A stretch of 64,000 bases of DNA from Axinella damicornis (GCA_963931865.1 OZ007513.1:5860808-5924807), one strand, 5' to 3'; positions 42,572 to 56,062 are shown, numbered from the stretch's first letter. Notes: generated by a model not told the origin, from the sequence alone. Numbers and translations are program-made.

Positions 42572-42781
42572 ATGAGGCACCACCTCATCAAGTGCTTTCA
42601 GAAGAAAGAAATGATGCCATTCCCTCAGTCAAAGAATGGTGACCACTACAACTTCTTTCCGGGAAGGGAGATAGAACTCCATTGCACCTGCCAGATGCCG
42701 GAGACCTATGATGACATGATTGAGTGTGACACCTGCGAGGACTGGTACCACCTAAAGTGTGTGGGTCTCAAAAAGTTCCCT
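42572..42781 (+). pseudogene. PHD finger exon (exon 6), cut off by array 2
   Basis: It opens after a good acceptor (TTTCTCCATATGCCCAG) with MRHHLIKCFQKKEMMPFPQ, the natural C-terminal end of the Ulp1 domain. It continues with a PHD finger: IELHCTCQMPETYDDMIECD and TCEDWYHLKCVGLKK. Five to six zinc ligands of the C4HC3 set are visible; the final W.C..C pair is absent because the sequence turns into the 20-bp minisatellite at about 42782. PHD fingers read histone H3 tails. The frame stays open into the array only because the array lacks stops in that phase. Confidence 0.8.
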
Positions 42782-45700
42782 CTAGAACACGGCCTTGGAC
42801 CCACCCCCACGGCCTTGGCCACGCCCCCACAGCCTCGGCCACGTCCCCACGGCCTTGGCCACGCCCCCACGGTCTCGGCCACGCCCCCACGGCCTTGGCC
42901 ACGACCCCACGGCCTCGACAACGCCCCCACGGCCTTGGCCCGCCCCCACGGCCATTGTCACGCCCCCACGGTCTTGGTCACGCCCCCACGGCCTTGGCCA
43001 CGTCCCCACGGTCTTGGGCACGACCCCATGGCCTTGGCCACTTCCCAACCATTTGGCCACGACCTCACGGCCTTGGCCACGCCCCCACGGCTCGGCCACG
43101 CACCCACGGCCCTGGCCACAGCCTAGGCCATGCCCCACAGCCTTGGCCCCGCCCCCACGCCCTTGGCCCCGCCCCCATGGCCTTGGCCACACTCCCACGG
43201 CCTTGGCCACGCCAAGGCCTTGGCCACGCCCGCACGGCCTTGGCTTAAGCCTTGGCTTCGCCCCACGGCCTTGGCCACGCCCCACCGGACTTGGCCCCGC
43301 CCCCACGGCCTTGGCCCCGCCCCCAAGGCTTTGGCTACGCCCCCACGGCCTCGGCCACGTCCCCACGGATTTGGCCACGCCCCACGGCCTCGACTGCGCT
43401 CCCACGGACTTGGCTACGCCCCCACCGCCTCGGTCGCGCCACCACGGCCTTGGCCGCGCCCCCACGGCTTTGGCCACCCCCCACGGTCTTGGCCACGCCC
43501 CCACGGCATTGGCCACGCCCCCACAGATTTGGCGACGCCACCACGAACTTGGCCAAACCCCACGATTTTGGCCGCCACCGCACGGCCTTGACCACACCCC
43601 CACGGCTTGGCCACGCCCCCGCGGCCATGACTTCAGCTTTCGCCTCGCCCTCACGACCTAGGCCACGCCCGCACGGATTTGGCAAAGCCACCACGGCCTT
43701 GGCCCCACCCCCACGGCCTTGGCCACGCCCCCACAGCCGCGGCCCCGCCCCTATGGCCTTGGCCACGCCCCCACGGCCATGGCTTCAGCCTTGGCTTCGC
43801 CCCTACGGCCTTGGCCACGCCCAACCGGACTTGGCCCAGCCCAACCGGACTTGGACCGCCCCCACGGCTTTGGCCCCGCCTCCACGGCTTTGGCAACGCA
43901 CCCACGGCCTCGGTCACGGCCCCACGGATTTGGCCACGCCTCCATGGCCTCGACCGCGCTCCCACGGCCTTGGCCACGCCCCCACCGCCTCGGCCGCGCC
44001 CCCACGGTTTGGCCACTCACCCTTGGCCACAGCCTAGGCCATACCCCACAGCCTTGACCCCGACCCCACGGCCTTGGCCCCGCCCCTATGGCCTTGGCCG
44101 CTCCCCCACGGCCTTGGCCACGCCAATGCCTTGGCCACACCCCCACGGCCTTGGCTTCAGCCTTGGCTTCGCCCCCACGGCCTTAGCAACGCCCCACCGG
44201 ACTTGGCCCCGCCCCCACGGCTTTGACAACGCCCCCATCGTCTCGGCCACGCCCCCACGGATTTTGCCACGCCCCTACGGCCTCGACCGCTCTCCCACGG
44301 CCTTGGCCACGCCACCACCGCCTCGGACGGGCCCCCACGGCCTTGGCCGTGCCTCCACGGCTTTGGCCACCCCCCACGGTCTCGGCCACGCCCCCACGGC
44401 CTTGGCCACGCCCCCACAGATTTGGCGACGCCACCACGAACTTGGACAAACCCCACGATCTTGGCCGCGCCCGCACGGCCTTGACCACACCCCCACGGTT
44501 TGGCCACGCCCCCGCGGCCTTGACTTCAGCCTTCGCCTCGCCCTCACGGCCTAGGCCACGCCCGCACGGATTTGGAACCGCAACCACGGCCTTGGCCCCA
44601 TTCCCACGGCCTTGGCCACGCCCCCACAGCTTCGGCCTCGTCCCCACGGCCTTGGGAACGCCCCCACAGTCTCGGCCACGCCCCCACGGCCTCGACAACG
44701 CCCCCACAGCCTTGGCACGCCCCCACTGCATTTGTCACGCCCCCATGGCCTTGGCCACGTCCCCACTGTCTTTGGCACGACCCCATGGCCTTGGCCACTT
44801 CCCAACCATTTGGCCACGGCCCCACGCCTTGGCCACGCCCCCACGTCTTGGCCACGCCCCCACGGTTTTGGCTACAGCCTAGGCCATGCCTCACATCCTT
44901 GGCCCCGCCTCCAAGGCCTTGGCCCCGCCCCCATGGCCTTGGCTACGCCCCAACTGCATTGACCACGCCAAGGCCTTGTCCACGCCCCCACGGCCTTGGC
45001 TTCGCCCCCACAGCCTTGGCCACGCCCCACCGGACTTGGCCCCCCCACGGCCTTGGTCCCGCCCCCACGGCTTTTGCTACGCCCCCACGACTTCGGCCAC
45101 GCCCCCACGAATTTTGGCCACGCCTCAACGGCCTCGACCGCGCTCCAACGGCCTTTGCCACGCCCCCACCGCCTCGGTCGCGCCCCCACGGCTTTGGCCA
45201 CCCCCCACGGTCTCGGCCACGCCCCCACGGCCTTGGCCACGCCCCCACAGCTTTGGTGACGCCACCATGAACTTTGCCACACCCCACAAACTTGGCCGCG
45301 CCCGCACGGCTTGACCACACCCCCACGGCTTGGCCACGCCCCCACGGCCTTGACTTCAGCTTTTGCCTCTCCCTCACGGCCTACACCACACCAGCACGTC
45401 TTTGGCCCCGCCTTCTCAACCTTGGCCTGACCCACACGGCCTTGGCCACGCCCCCACAGTCTCGGTCACGACCCCACGGCTTGGCCATGGCCCCACGTCC
45501 TCGACAACGCCCCCACGGCTTTGACCCGCCTCCACGGCCTTTGTCACGCCCCCACAGCCTTGGCCACGCCCCCACGGCCTTGGCTTCGGCCGTGGCCTCG
45601 ACCCCACGGCTTTGGCCACGACCACACTGCCATGGCCCCGCCCCTTCGGCCTTGTCCCCGCCCCAACGGCCTTGCCCACAAATACACGGCCTTGGACACG

Positions 45701-48700
45701 CCCCCACGGCTTTAGCCACGCCCCCACGGCCTTGGCCACGTACCCACGGTCTTGGGCACGACCCCACGGCCTTGGCCACGCCTCAACCAATTGGCCATGG
45801 CCTCATGGCCTTGGCCACGCCCCCACGGCTTGTCCACGCTCCCACGGCCTTGGCCACAGCCTTGGCCACGCCCCCACGGCCTTGGCCCCGCCCCCATGGC
45901 CTTGGCCGCGCCCCCACGGCCTTCACCACGCCCCCACGGCTTTGGCGACCCTCCCACGGTCTCGGCCACGCCCCCACGGCCTTGGCCACGACCCCACAGC
46001 TTTGGCGACGCCACCACAAACTTGGCCACACCCCACAACCTTGGCCGCGCCCACGGCCCCCACAGCCTTGACTTCAGCTTTCGCTAGTCCCCACGGCCTA
46101 GGCCACGCCCGCCCTGCCTTGGCCCCGCTCCCACGGCCTTGGCCAAGCCCCCACAGCCTCGGCACGTTTCCACTTGCTTGGCCACGCCCCCACGGCCTTG
46201 GCTTCGGAATTGGCCTCGCCCCCACCGCTTTGGCCACGCCCCCACTGCCATGGCCCCGCCCCCTCGGCCTTGTCCCCGCCCCCACGGCCTTGGACACGCT
46301 ACTACGGCCTGGAAACGCCCCCACGGCCTTGGCCACGCCCCCACGGCCTTGGCTTCAGGATTGGCCTCGCCCCAAAGACTTTGGCCACGCCCCCATTGCC
46401 ATGGCCCCGCCACCTCGGCCTTGTCCCCGCCCCCACGGCCTTGGCCACGCCTCTACGACCTTGGACGCGCCGCATGGCCTTGGCCACGCCCCCAAGGTCT
46501 TGGCCACGCCACCACGGCCTTGGCTTCAGCCTTGGACTCGCCCCCACGGGTTTGGCCCCGCCCCCACTGCCATGGCCCGGCCCCCTCGACCTTGTCCCCG
46601 CCCCAACGGCCTTGGCCACGCCTCCACCTCCTTGGACACGCTCCACGGCCTTGGCCACGCACCCACAGCCCTGGCCACGTCCCCACGGTCTTGGGCACAA
46701 CCCCTCGGCCTTGCCCACGCCCCAATATTTTGGCCACGGCCCCACGCCTAGGCCACGCCCCCACAGCTTGGCCACGCACCCACGGCCTTGGCCACAGCCT
46801 TGGCCATGCACCCATGGCCTTGGCCCCGCCCCCACGGCTTTGGCCCCGCCCCCATGGCCTTGGCCACGCCCCCACGGCCTAGGCAATGCCCCCACGGCCT
46901 TCGACACACCCCCATGATTTAGCCACGCCACCACGGCCTTGGCCACACCCCCACGGCCTTGGCAACGCCCCCACGGCCTTGGCCACGCTCCCACGGCGTT
47001 GGCCACGCTCCCACGCCCTTGGCCGCAATCTTGGCCCCACCCGCACGGCCTTGGCCACACCTCCACGGCCTTGACCTCGCCCCCACGGCCTTGCCACGCT
47101 CCCGCGGCATTGGCCACGCCACCACGCCCTTGGCAACAATCTTGGCCCCGCCCCCACGGCCTTGGCCAAGCTCCCACGCCTTGGCCACTTCCCCACAGTC
47201 TCGGCCACGTCCCCACGGCCTTGGCCAAGCCCCCACGGTCTCGGCCACACTACCACTGCCTTGGCCACGGTCCCACGGCCTCGGCCACGCCCCCACGGCC
47301 TTTGCCACGCCCCTACGGTCTTTGTCACGCCACCACGGCCTTGTCACACCTACACGGCCTTGGCGACGCCCAACGGCCTTGGCGACGCCCAACGGCCTTG
47401 GCCACGCCACCACGCCTTTGGCCACGATCTCGGCCCCACCACCACGGCCTTGGCCACGGCCTTGGCACGCCCCCACGCCTTGGCCTCGCTCCCACGGCCT
47501 CAGCCACGCCCCCATGACCTTGGGAACGCACCCACGGTTTTGGCTTCGCCACCACAGCCTTGGCCACACACCAACGGCCTTGGCCACGCCCCAAAGGCCT
47601 TGGCCCCGCCCCCACGGCCGTGGCTTCAGCCATGGCTTCGCCCCCACGGCCTTGGCCACGCCCCACCGACTTGGCCCCACCTCCACGGCCTTGGCTACGC
47701 CCCCACGGCCTCGGCGACGCCCCCACGGCCATGGCAACACCCCCACGGCCTTGGCATGGCCCCCACGGCCTTGGCCACGCCCCCACGGATTTGGCCAAGC
47801 CCCCACTGCCATGACTCCGCCCCCTCGGCCTTGTCCCCGCCCCCACGGCCTTGGCCACGCCTCCACGGCCTTGGACACGCCCCACAGCCTTGGCCACGCC
47901 CCCACGGTCTTGAGCACGACCCCACGGCCTTGGCCACGCCCCAACCAATTGGCCACGGCCCCACGGCCTTGGCCACGCCCCCACGGCTTGGCCACGCACC
48001 CACGGCCTTGGCCACAGCCTTGGCCATGCCCCCACTGCCTTTGCCCCGACCCCACTGCCTTGACAAAGTCCCCATGGCCTTGGCCACGCCCCCACGGCCT
48101 CGGTCACGCCCCCACGGTCTTGGGCACGCACCCACGGATTTGGCCTCGCCACCACGGCCTTGGCCACACCCCCACGGCCTTGGCCACGCCCCCAAGGCCT
48201 TGGCCCCACCCCACGGTCTTGGCCACTCAACCACGGCCTTGGCCACGCCCCTACAGCCTTGGTCATACACCCATAGCGTTTGCCAATCTCCACGGCCTTG
48301 GCCCCGCCCCAACTGCCTTGGCCACGCCTCCATGGCCTTGGCAATGGCCTTGGCTAAGCCCTTACCGCCTTGGTCACACTCCTTCGGCCTAGGCCATGCC
48401 CGTACAGCCTTCGGCACGCCCCCACTGCCTTGGCCACGCTACCCCGGCCTTGGCTTCGGCCTTGGCCTCGCCTCCATGGCCTAGTCCACGCACCAACGGC
48501 CTTGGCCACGCCCCCACGGCTTTGGCAACACACCCACGGCCTTGGCACCGCTTCACGGACTTGACTGCGCCGCCGCAAACTTGGCCAAGCCCCCACGGTT
48601 TTGGCCACGCCCCCATGGCCATGACCGCACCCCATACGGCATTGGCCATTCCCCACGGCCTTGGCCACGCCCCACGGCCTTGGCCCCGCCCCCACGGCCT

Positions 48701-51700
48701 TGGCCACACCGCAACACCTTGGCCATGCCCCCACGGCCTTGGCAACGCCCCTCGTCTTTGGCCACGCTCCTTCGGCCTTGGCAACGCCCCCACGGCCTTC
48801 GCCACAACCCCACAGCCTTAGCTTTGGTCTCGGATCGCCTCCACGGCCTTGACCACACCCTTGCGACTTTGGCCACGCCCCACGGCTTTGGCCACGCCGC
48901 CATTGCCTTGACAACACCCCCACGGCCTTGGCCACGCCCCCACAGACTTGGCAACGCCCCCACGTCCTCGGCCACATCCCAAAGGCCATAGCCACGCCTT
49001 GACTTCGGCCTTGGCTTCGCCCCCACGGACGTGACCACGCCCCAAAGGCCTTGTCCACGCCCCCACAACCTGTGCAAACCCCCACGGCCTTGGCCACGCC
49101 CCCACGGCCTTGGCCACGCTCCCACAGCCTTGGCAACGCCCTATTGCCTTGGCCCCGCCCCCATGGCCTTCTAGCCCTCCTTTTGGCTTTGGCCACGCCC
49201 CCAAGGCCTTGACCAAGGCCTTGGCCACGCCTTCCGTCTTGGCCACACCCCCACGGCTTTGTCGCCGCACCCACAGCCTTGGCCACGCCCCACGGCTTTG
49301 GCCCCGCCCCCTCAGTCTTGGCCACCACTCCACGGCCTTGGCCACTCCCCCACGGCCTTGGCAACAACCCCACGGCCTTTGCTTCGCCCCCACGATCTTG
49401 GCCACGCCCCCACGGTCTTGGCCACGTTCACATGGCTTTGGCCACATCCCCACGGCCTTGGCCACGCCCCACAGCCTTGGCTCCGCCCCTACGGCCTTGG
49501 CTACGCCTCTACGGCCTTGGCCACGCCCCCACGGCCTCGGCCACGCCTTGGCTTCGGCCTTGGCTTCGGCCTTGGCTTTGCCCCCACGGACTTGACCTCG
49601 CCCCCACGGTCTTGGCCAGTCCCCTTTGGCCTTCGCCACTACCCCACGGCCTTAGCTTTGACCTCGGCTTTGCCCCCACGGCCTTGACCACGCCCCCGCG
49701 ACCTTGGCCACGCCCCCACGGCTTTGGCCACGCCCCAAGGCCTCGGCCATGCCCCCACGGACTTGACCACACCCCCACGTCCTTGGTTACATCCCCAAGG
49801 CCTTAGTGACGCCTTGACTTCGGCCTTGGCTTCGCACCCACGGTCTTGACCACTCCCCAAACGCCTTGCCCACGCTCCCACGGCTTTGGGCGCCCCCCCA
49901 CGGACTTGGCCACGCCCCCACGGACTTGGCCACTCCCCCACAGCCTTGGCCACGCCCAACTGCCTTGGCCCCGTCCCCACGGCCTTCTAGCCCTCCTTCG
50001 GCCTTGGCCACGACCCCACGTCCTTGGCCAAGGACGTTGGCCACGCCCCCAGGGCCTTGTCCACGCCCCCACGGCGATCGCAACCACCCCACGGCCTTAG
50101 CTTTGGCCTCGGCTTCGCCCCCACGGCCTTAAACCACGCCCCGCTACCTTGGCAACAACCCTACGGCTTTGGCCACTCCCCCACTGCCTTGGCCACACCC
50201 TCACGGCCTTGGCCATGCCCCCCAAAACTTGGCCACTCCCCCGCGTCCTTGGCCACATCCACAAGGCCTTAGCCACGCTTTGACTTCGGCCTTGGCTTCG
50301 CCCCACGGCCTTGACAATGCCCCAAAGGCCTTGTCCACGCCCCCACGGCCTGGGCTACCCCCCACGAACTTGGCCACGCCCCCACGGCCTTGGCCACCCC
50401 CCCACACCCTTGGCCACGCCCCCACGGCCTTGGCCACGCCCCCACAGCCTTGGCCACTCCCAACTGCCTTGGCCCCGCCCCCATGGCCTTCTAGCCATCC
50501 TTCGGCCTTGACCACGTCCCCACGGCTTTGGCCAAGGCCTCTACCATGCCCCCACAGTCTTGGCCACACCCCCACGGCTTTGTCGCCATGCCCACGCACC
50601 CGCGGCCTCGGCCCCGCCCCCACAGACTTGGCCAAGCTCCCACGGCCTTGGCAACGTCCCCACGGCCTTGGCCTCGGCCTTTGCCAAGCCCCCACCGCCT
50701 TGGCCACGTCCCACGGCCATGGCTACGCCCCCACGGCCACGGCCACGCCCCCACGGCCTTGGCCACGCCACCACGGCCTTGGCTTCGGCCTTTACCTTGC
50801 CCCCACGGCCTTGGCCACGCCCCCACGGGCTTGTCCACTCCGCCACGGCCTTCGCCACGCCCCACGGCCTTGGCTTTGGCCTCGGCTTTACCTCCAAGGC
50901 TTTGACCACGCCCCCGCAGCCTTGGGCACGCCCCCACGGCTTTGGCCACCCCCCACAGCCTTGGCCACTCCCCACGGACTTGACCACGCCCCCACGGACT
51001 TGGCCACCCCCCACGGCCTTGGCCACGCCCCCACGGCCTCTACCCCACCCCACGGTCTTGGTCACTCAACCACGGCTTTGGCCACGCCCCTACAGCCTTG
51101 GCCATAAACCCATGGAGTTTGCCGTACCCCCACGGTCTTGGCCCCGCCCCCACAGCCTTGGCCACGCCTCCATGGCCTTGGCCATGGCCTTTGCCAAGCC
51201 CCTACTGCCTTGGCCACAATCCTTCGGTCTAGGCTACGACCTTACAGCCTTCGGCACGCCCCCGCGGCCTTGGCCACGCCACCACGGCCTTGGCTTCGGC
51301 CTTGGCCTCGCCTCCATGTCCTTGTCCACCCCCCAAAGGCCTTTGCCACGCCTCCACGGGCTTTGCAACACACCCACGGCCTTGGCATCGCCCCCACAAA
51401 CTTGACTGTGCCGCCGCGGGCTTGGCCACGCCCCCACGGCTTTGGCCACGCCCCCACGGCCATTACTACGCCCCATACGGCATTGGCCATTCCCCACGTC
51501 CTTGGCCACGCCCTACGGCCTTGGCACCGCCCCCACGGCCCGGCTTTGGCAACGCCCTCACGGCCATAACTATGCCCCATACGGCATTGGCCATTCCCCA
51601 CGTCCTTGGCCACGCCCTACGGCCTTGGCACCGCCCCCACGGCCTTGGCCACGCCGCAACGCCTTGGCCATGCTACCACGGCCTTGGCCACGCCCCTACG

Positions 51701-54700
51701 GCCTTGGCCACGCCCCCACGGCCTTGGCCCCGCCCCCACGGCTTTGGCCACGCCCCCACGGATATGGCCACGGCCTTGGCCAAGCCCCCACCGCCTTAGG
51801 CCCGCCCACATGCCTTGGACACGCCACCACGGCCTTGGCCTCGCCTCCATATCCTTGTCTACGCCCAAACGGCCTTGACCACGCCCCCACGGCCTTGGCA
51901 ACACACCCACGGCCTTGGCATCGCCCCCACGGACTTGACTGCGCCGCCGCGGTCTTAGCCACGCTCCCACGGTTTTGGCCACGACCCCACGGCCACGACC
52001 ACGCCCCCTACGGCATTGACCATTCCCCCACGGCCTTGGCCACGCCCCACGGCCTTGGCCCCGCCCCCACGGCCTTAGCAACGCCGCAACGCCTTGGCCA
52101 TGCCACCACGGCCTTGGCCACGCCCCAACGGCCTTGGCCACGCCCCACGGCCTTGGCCCCGCCCCACGGCTTTGGCCACGCACCCACGGCCTTGGCCACG
52201 GCCTTGGCCAAGCCCCCACCGCCTCGGGTCCGCCCCCACGGTCTTGGCCACGAACCCACGGCCTTGGCCACGCCTCCACGGCCTTGGTTTCGACCTTTGC
52301 CTCGCCCCCACGGCCTTGGCCATGCCGTCTTGTCTTTGGCCACGCCCCCTCGGCCTTGGCAACGCCCCCACGGCCTTGGCAACGACCCCAAGGTCTTCGC
52401 CACCACCCCAACAGCCTTAGCTTTGGCCTCGGATCGCCTCCACGGCCTTGACCACGCCCATGCGACTTTGACCACGCCCCCACAGATTTGTCCACGCCCC
52501 CACTGCCTTTGCCACGCCCCCACGGCCTTGGCCACGCCCTCACGGACTTGGCCACGCCCCCACGACCTTGGCCACTCCCCAAGACCTTAGCCACGCCTTG
52601 ACTTTGGCCTTGGTTTCGCCCCCACGGCCTTGACCATGCCCCAAAGGCCCTGTCCACGCCCCCTCGGCCTGGGGCCCCCCCCACGGCCTTTGCCACGCCC
52701 CCACGGCCTTGGACACGACACCACAGCCTTGGCCACGCCTACTGCCTTTGCCCCGCCCCCACAGCCTTCTAGCTCTCCTTCGGCCTTGGCCACGCCCCCA
52801 CGGTCTTGACCAAGGCCTTGGCCACGCACTCACAGTCTTGGCCACACCCCCACGGCTTTGTCGCCGCACCCAAGGCCTTGGCCATGCCCCCACGGCCTTG
52901 TCACCGCCCCCTCAGTCTTGGCCACGACCCCACGGCCTTGGCCACGCCCCCACGGCCTTGGTAGCGACCCCACGGTCATTGCTCCGCCCCCACGGTCTTG
53001 GCCACGCCCCCACGGTCATGGCCACTTTCCCATGGCTTTGGACACATCCCCACGGCCTTGGCCACGCCCCACGGCCTTGGCCCTGCCCCTACGGCCTTGG
53101 CTACGCCCTTATGGCCTTGGCCACGCCCCCACGGCCTAGACCACCACCCCTCGGCCTTGGCGACGCCCCCACGAACTTGGCCACGCCCCTACGGCCTTGG
53201 CCACTTCCCCACGGCCTTGGTCACGCCCCCACGGCCTTGGCTACGCCTCCAAGGCCTCTCCACGGTCTTTGCCACGACCCCAACGCCTTGGCTTTAGCCT
53301 CAGCTTCTCCCACGTGGCATTGACCTCGCCTCCGCGGCCTTTGCCACGCCCCCACACCTTTGGCCACCCCCCACGGTCTTGGCTACGCCCCACGGCCTTG
53401 GCCACGCCCACACGGCCTAGGCCACCTCCCCACGGCCTTGGCCACGCCCCCACGGCATTGGCTACCTCCCCACGGCCTTCCCACGGCCTTCGCCACGCCC
53501 CCACGGCCTTAGCTTTGGCCTCGGTTTCACCCACACGGCCTTGGCCACGCCCCCACGGGCTTGACAACCATCCACGGTCTTGGCCCCGCCCCCACGGCCT
53601 TGGCCACGCCCCCACGGACTTAGCCACGCCCCCACGTCCTTGGCCACGCCACCACGGCCTGGTTTCGGACTTGGCCTCGCCCATACGGGCTTGGCCGCGC
53701 ACCAACGGCCTTGGCCACGCCTCAACGGACTTGGCCACGCCCCACGGTTTTGTAGTCGCCCCATGGACTTGACCACACTGCCGCGGGCTTGTCCACGCCC
53801 CCACGGGTTTGGCCACGCCCCGATGGCCATGGCCACGCCCCACACGGCCTTGGCCACGCCTCACGGCTTTGGCTATGCCTCCACGGCCTTAGCCCAGCTC
53901 CCACAATTTTGGCCACGCCGCAACGCCTTGGCCATGCCACCACGGCCTTGGCCACGCCCCAACGGCCTTCGCTACGCCCCGACGGCCTTGAACCAGCCTC
54001 CACGGCCTTGGCCATGCCCCTACCACCTTGGGCACGCTCCCATGGCCTTGGCCTCGCCCCAACGGCCTAGGCCACGCCACCACGGCCTTGGTTTCGGCCT
54101 TGTCCTCGCTCTCACGGCCTTGGCAACGCCCCCACGGCCTTCGCCACGCCTCGACGGCCTTAGCTTTGGCCTCGACTTCGCCCCCACGGCCTTGATCACG
54201 CCCCCGCGAACTTGGTCACGCCCCCACGGCTTTGGCCACGCCTCCCACCCTTGGCCACGCCCCCACGGCCTTGGCCACGCGCCCACAATCTTGGCCACGC
54301 CCCCACGGCCTTGGCCACGCCCAACTGCATTTGCCCGGCCCCCACGGCCTTCTAGCCCCCTTCGGCCTTGGCCACGCTCCCACGTCCTTGGCCAAGGCGT
54401 TGGCCATGCCCCCACGGTCTTGGCTACACCCCCTCGGCTTTGGCGCCGCACCCACCGCTTTGGCCACGCCCCCACAGACTTGGCCCCCCTCCACGGACTT
54501 GGCCACGCTCCCACGGCATTGGTCACGCCCACACGGCCTTGGCCACGCCCCACGGCCTTGCCACAACCCCACGGCCCTGTCTCCGCCCCCACGGTCTTGG
54601 CCACGCCCCTACGGCCTTGGCCACGCCCCCATGGCCTTGACCCCGCTTCCACGGCTTTGGCCACGCCCCATCTGCCTTGGCCACGCCCCCACGGCCTTGG

Positions 54701-56062
54701 CCACGCCTTTGCTTCGACCTTGGCTTTGCCCCAACGGCCTTGAACACGCCCCCACGGCTTTGGCCACGCCCCATTGGCTTTGGCCACGCCCCACGGCCTT
54801 GGCCACGACCCCACGGCTGCCCCCTCCGACTTGACCACGCCCCCACGGCCTTGGCCACATCCCTACGGCCTTGGCCACGCCTCCACGGCCTGGTCTTCGG
54901 CCTTAACTTCGCCCCACGGCCTTGACCACGCACGCACGGCCTTGGCTAGCAACAACCGCCTAGGCATCGGCTTTGGTCTCGCCCCCTCGGCCTTGGCCAC
55001 GGCTTTTGCCAAGCCCCAACGCCATGGGCCACACCCCCACGGACTTGGCTACGCCCCCACGGCCTTGGCCACGACCCCGCAGCCTTGGCCACGCCACCAC
55101 GGCATTGACTTCGGCCTTGGCCACGCCCTACGGCCTTGGACACGCCCCCACGGCCTTGGCTACACCCCCACGGCCTTTGCCACTCCCCAACGGACTTGGC
55201 CACACCCAGTCGGCCTTCGCTACGCAACCACGGCCTTGGCTTCCTCCTTGACCTTGCCCCCACAGCCTTGGCCACGCCCCCACGGCCTTAGCCACGACCT
55301 CACGGCCTTGGCCAATCCCCCACTGCCTTTGCACTCCCCTACATCATTGGTAACGCCCCCACGGGCTTGGCCGCGCCCCCACGGTTTGGCCCCGTCCCCA
55401 CGGCCTTGGCCACGCCCACGTCCTTGGCCCATACCCAACAATCTTGGCCACACCCCCACGGTCTTGGCTACACCCCCATGGCGTTGGCCACCTCCCCACG
55501 ACCTTGGCCACAACCCCACGGCCTTGCTACGCCCCCACGGACTTGGCCACGCCCTCACGGCTTTGGCCACGTACCCACGGCCTTGGCCACGCCCCCACGG
55601 CCTTGGCTTCGGCCTTGCCTTTGCCTTGACCACGCTCCCACGGCCTTGGCCACGCCCCCACGGTCTTGGACACACCCCACAACTTTCGCAACGCCTCCAC
55701 GGCCTTGGCCACGCCCCCACGGCCATGGCAATGCCCCCACGGCCTTGGACTCGCCCCCCGGCCTTGGCCTAGCACCCACGGCCTAGGCTACGCCCCCAAG
55801 ACCTTGGCCACGCCCCCACGGCCTGGGCCACGCCCCCACGGCCTTGGCCTAGCCCCCACGGCCATGGCCACGCTCCCAAGGCCTTGGCCACGCCCCAAGG
55901 CCTTTGCCACGCCCCCAAGGACTTGGCAACACCCCCACGGCCTTGGCCACGCCCCCATGGCCTTGGCTACGCCCCCAAGGCCTTTGCCACGCCCCCATGG
56001 CCTTGGCTGTGCCCCCACAGCCTTGACCATGCCCCCTCGGCCTTGGCTACGCCCCCACGGCC
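42782..56062. repeat. 20-bp GC-rich minisatellite, array 2a (C-rich strand on plus)
   Basis: About 13.3 kb, roughly 660 units of CCACGGCCTTGGCCACGCCC with frequent point changes. Common variants are CACAGCC and CATGGCC for CACGGCC, and CACACC or CATGCC for CACGCC. Segments such as GCTTCAGCCTTGGC and GCTTCGGCCTTGGC interrupt the phase. Frames of up to 477 codons on plus (46959-48392) and long minus frames occur throughout. They encode one cyclic peptide (on plus WPRPHGLGHAPTALATPPRP, on minus GVAKAVGAWPRPWGRGQGRG) and are not genes. Larger repeats are described separately. Confidence 0.95.
43535..46060 (+). repeat. Higher-order repeat blocks in array 2a
   Basis: A landmark of non-standard units (GACGCCACCACGAACTTGG, then CACCCCACAA or AACCCCACGA, then GACTTCAGC, then CGCCTCGCCCTCACGGCC) recurs near 43535, 44428, 45259 and 46009. 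The spacing is about 893, 831 and 750 bp. Between landmarks the order of variant units is similar but not identical, so blocks of about 40 units have been copied as a whole and then trimmed. Confidence 0.75.

Larger units (their letters stand above)
36020..42781 (+). pseudogene. Ginger-type integrase/Ulp1/PHD gene, six exons, broken
   Basis: Exons as read: 36020-36231, 38830-38976, 39101-39846, 39921-40133, 40231-40875 and 42572-42781. Intron borders are GTACGT/ATGTCAG, GTAAGC/CCATAG, GTAAGA/TTTCAG, GTTAGT/TTATAG and (donor lost)/GCCCAG. The domain order is N-terminal basic segment, H2C2 zinc finger, DDE integrase, GPY/F, Ulp1-like protease, PHD finger. This order is expected of Ginger1 DNA transposons and their relatives, the introns setting it apart from gypsy retroelements. 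Damage seen: a frameshift in exon 1 after VYDEVQDI, a TGA at 39551, a phase mismatch between exons 3 and 4, an insertion in intron 1, a lost donor after exon 5, and a PHD finger cut by the array. It cannot make the full protein. Confidence 0.75.

Noticed and set aside
46959..48392. 477-codon open frame, and other long frames on both strands in 42572-63300
   Set aside because: All read the same 20-residue cycle forced by the 20-bp satellite unit in every frame. Starts are chance ATGs from CACGG-to-CATGG changes, and there are no splice, domain or codon-bias signs.
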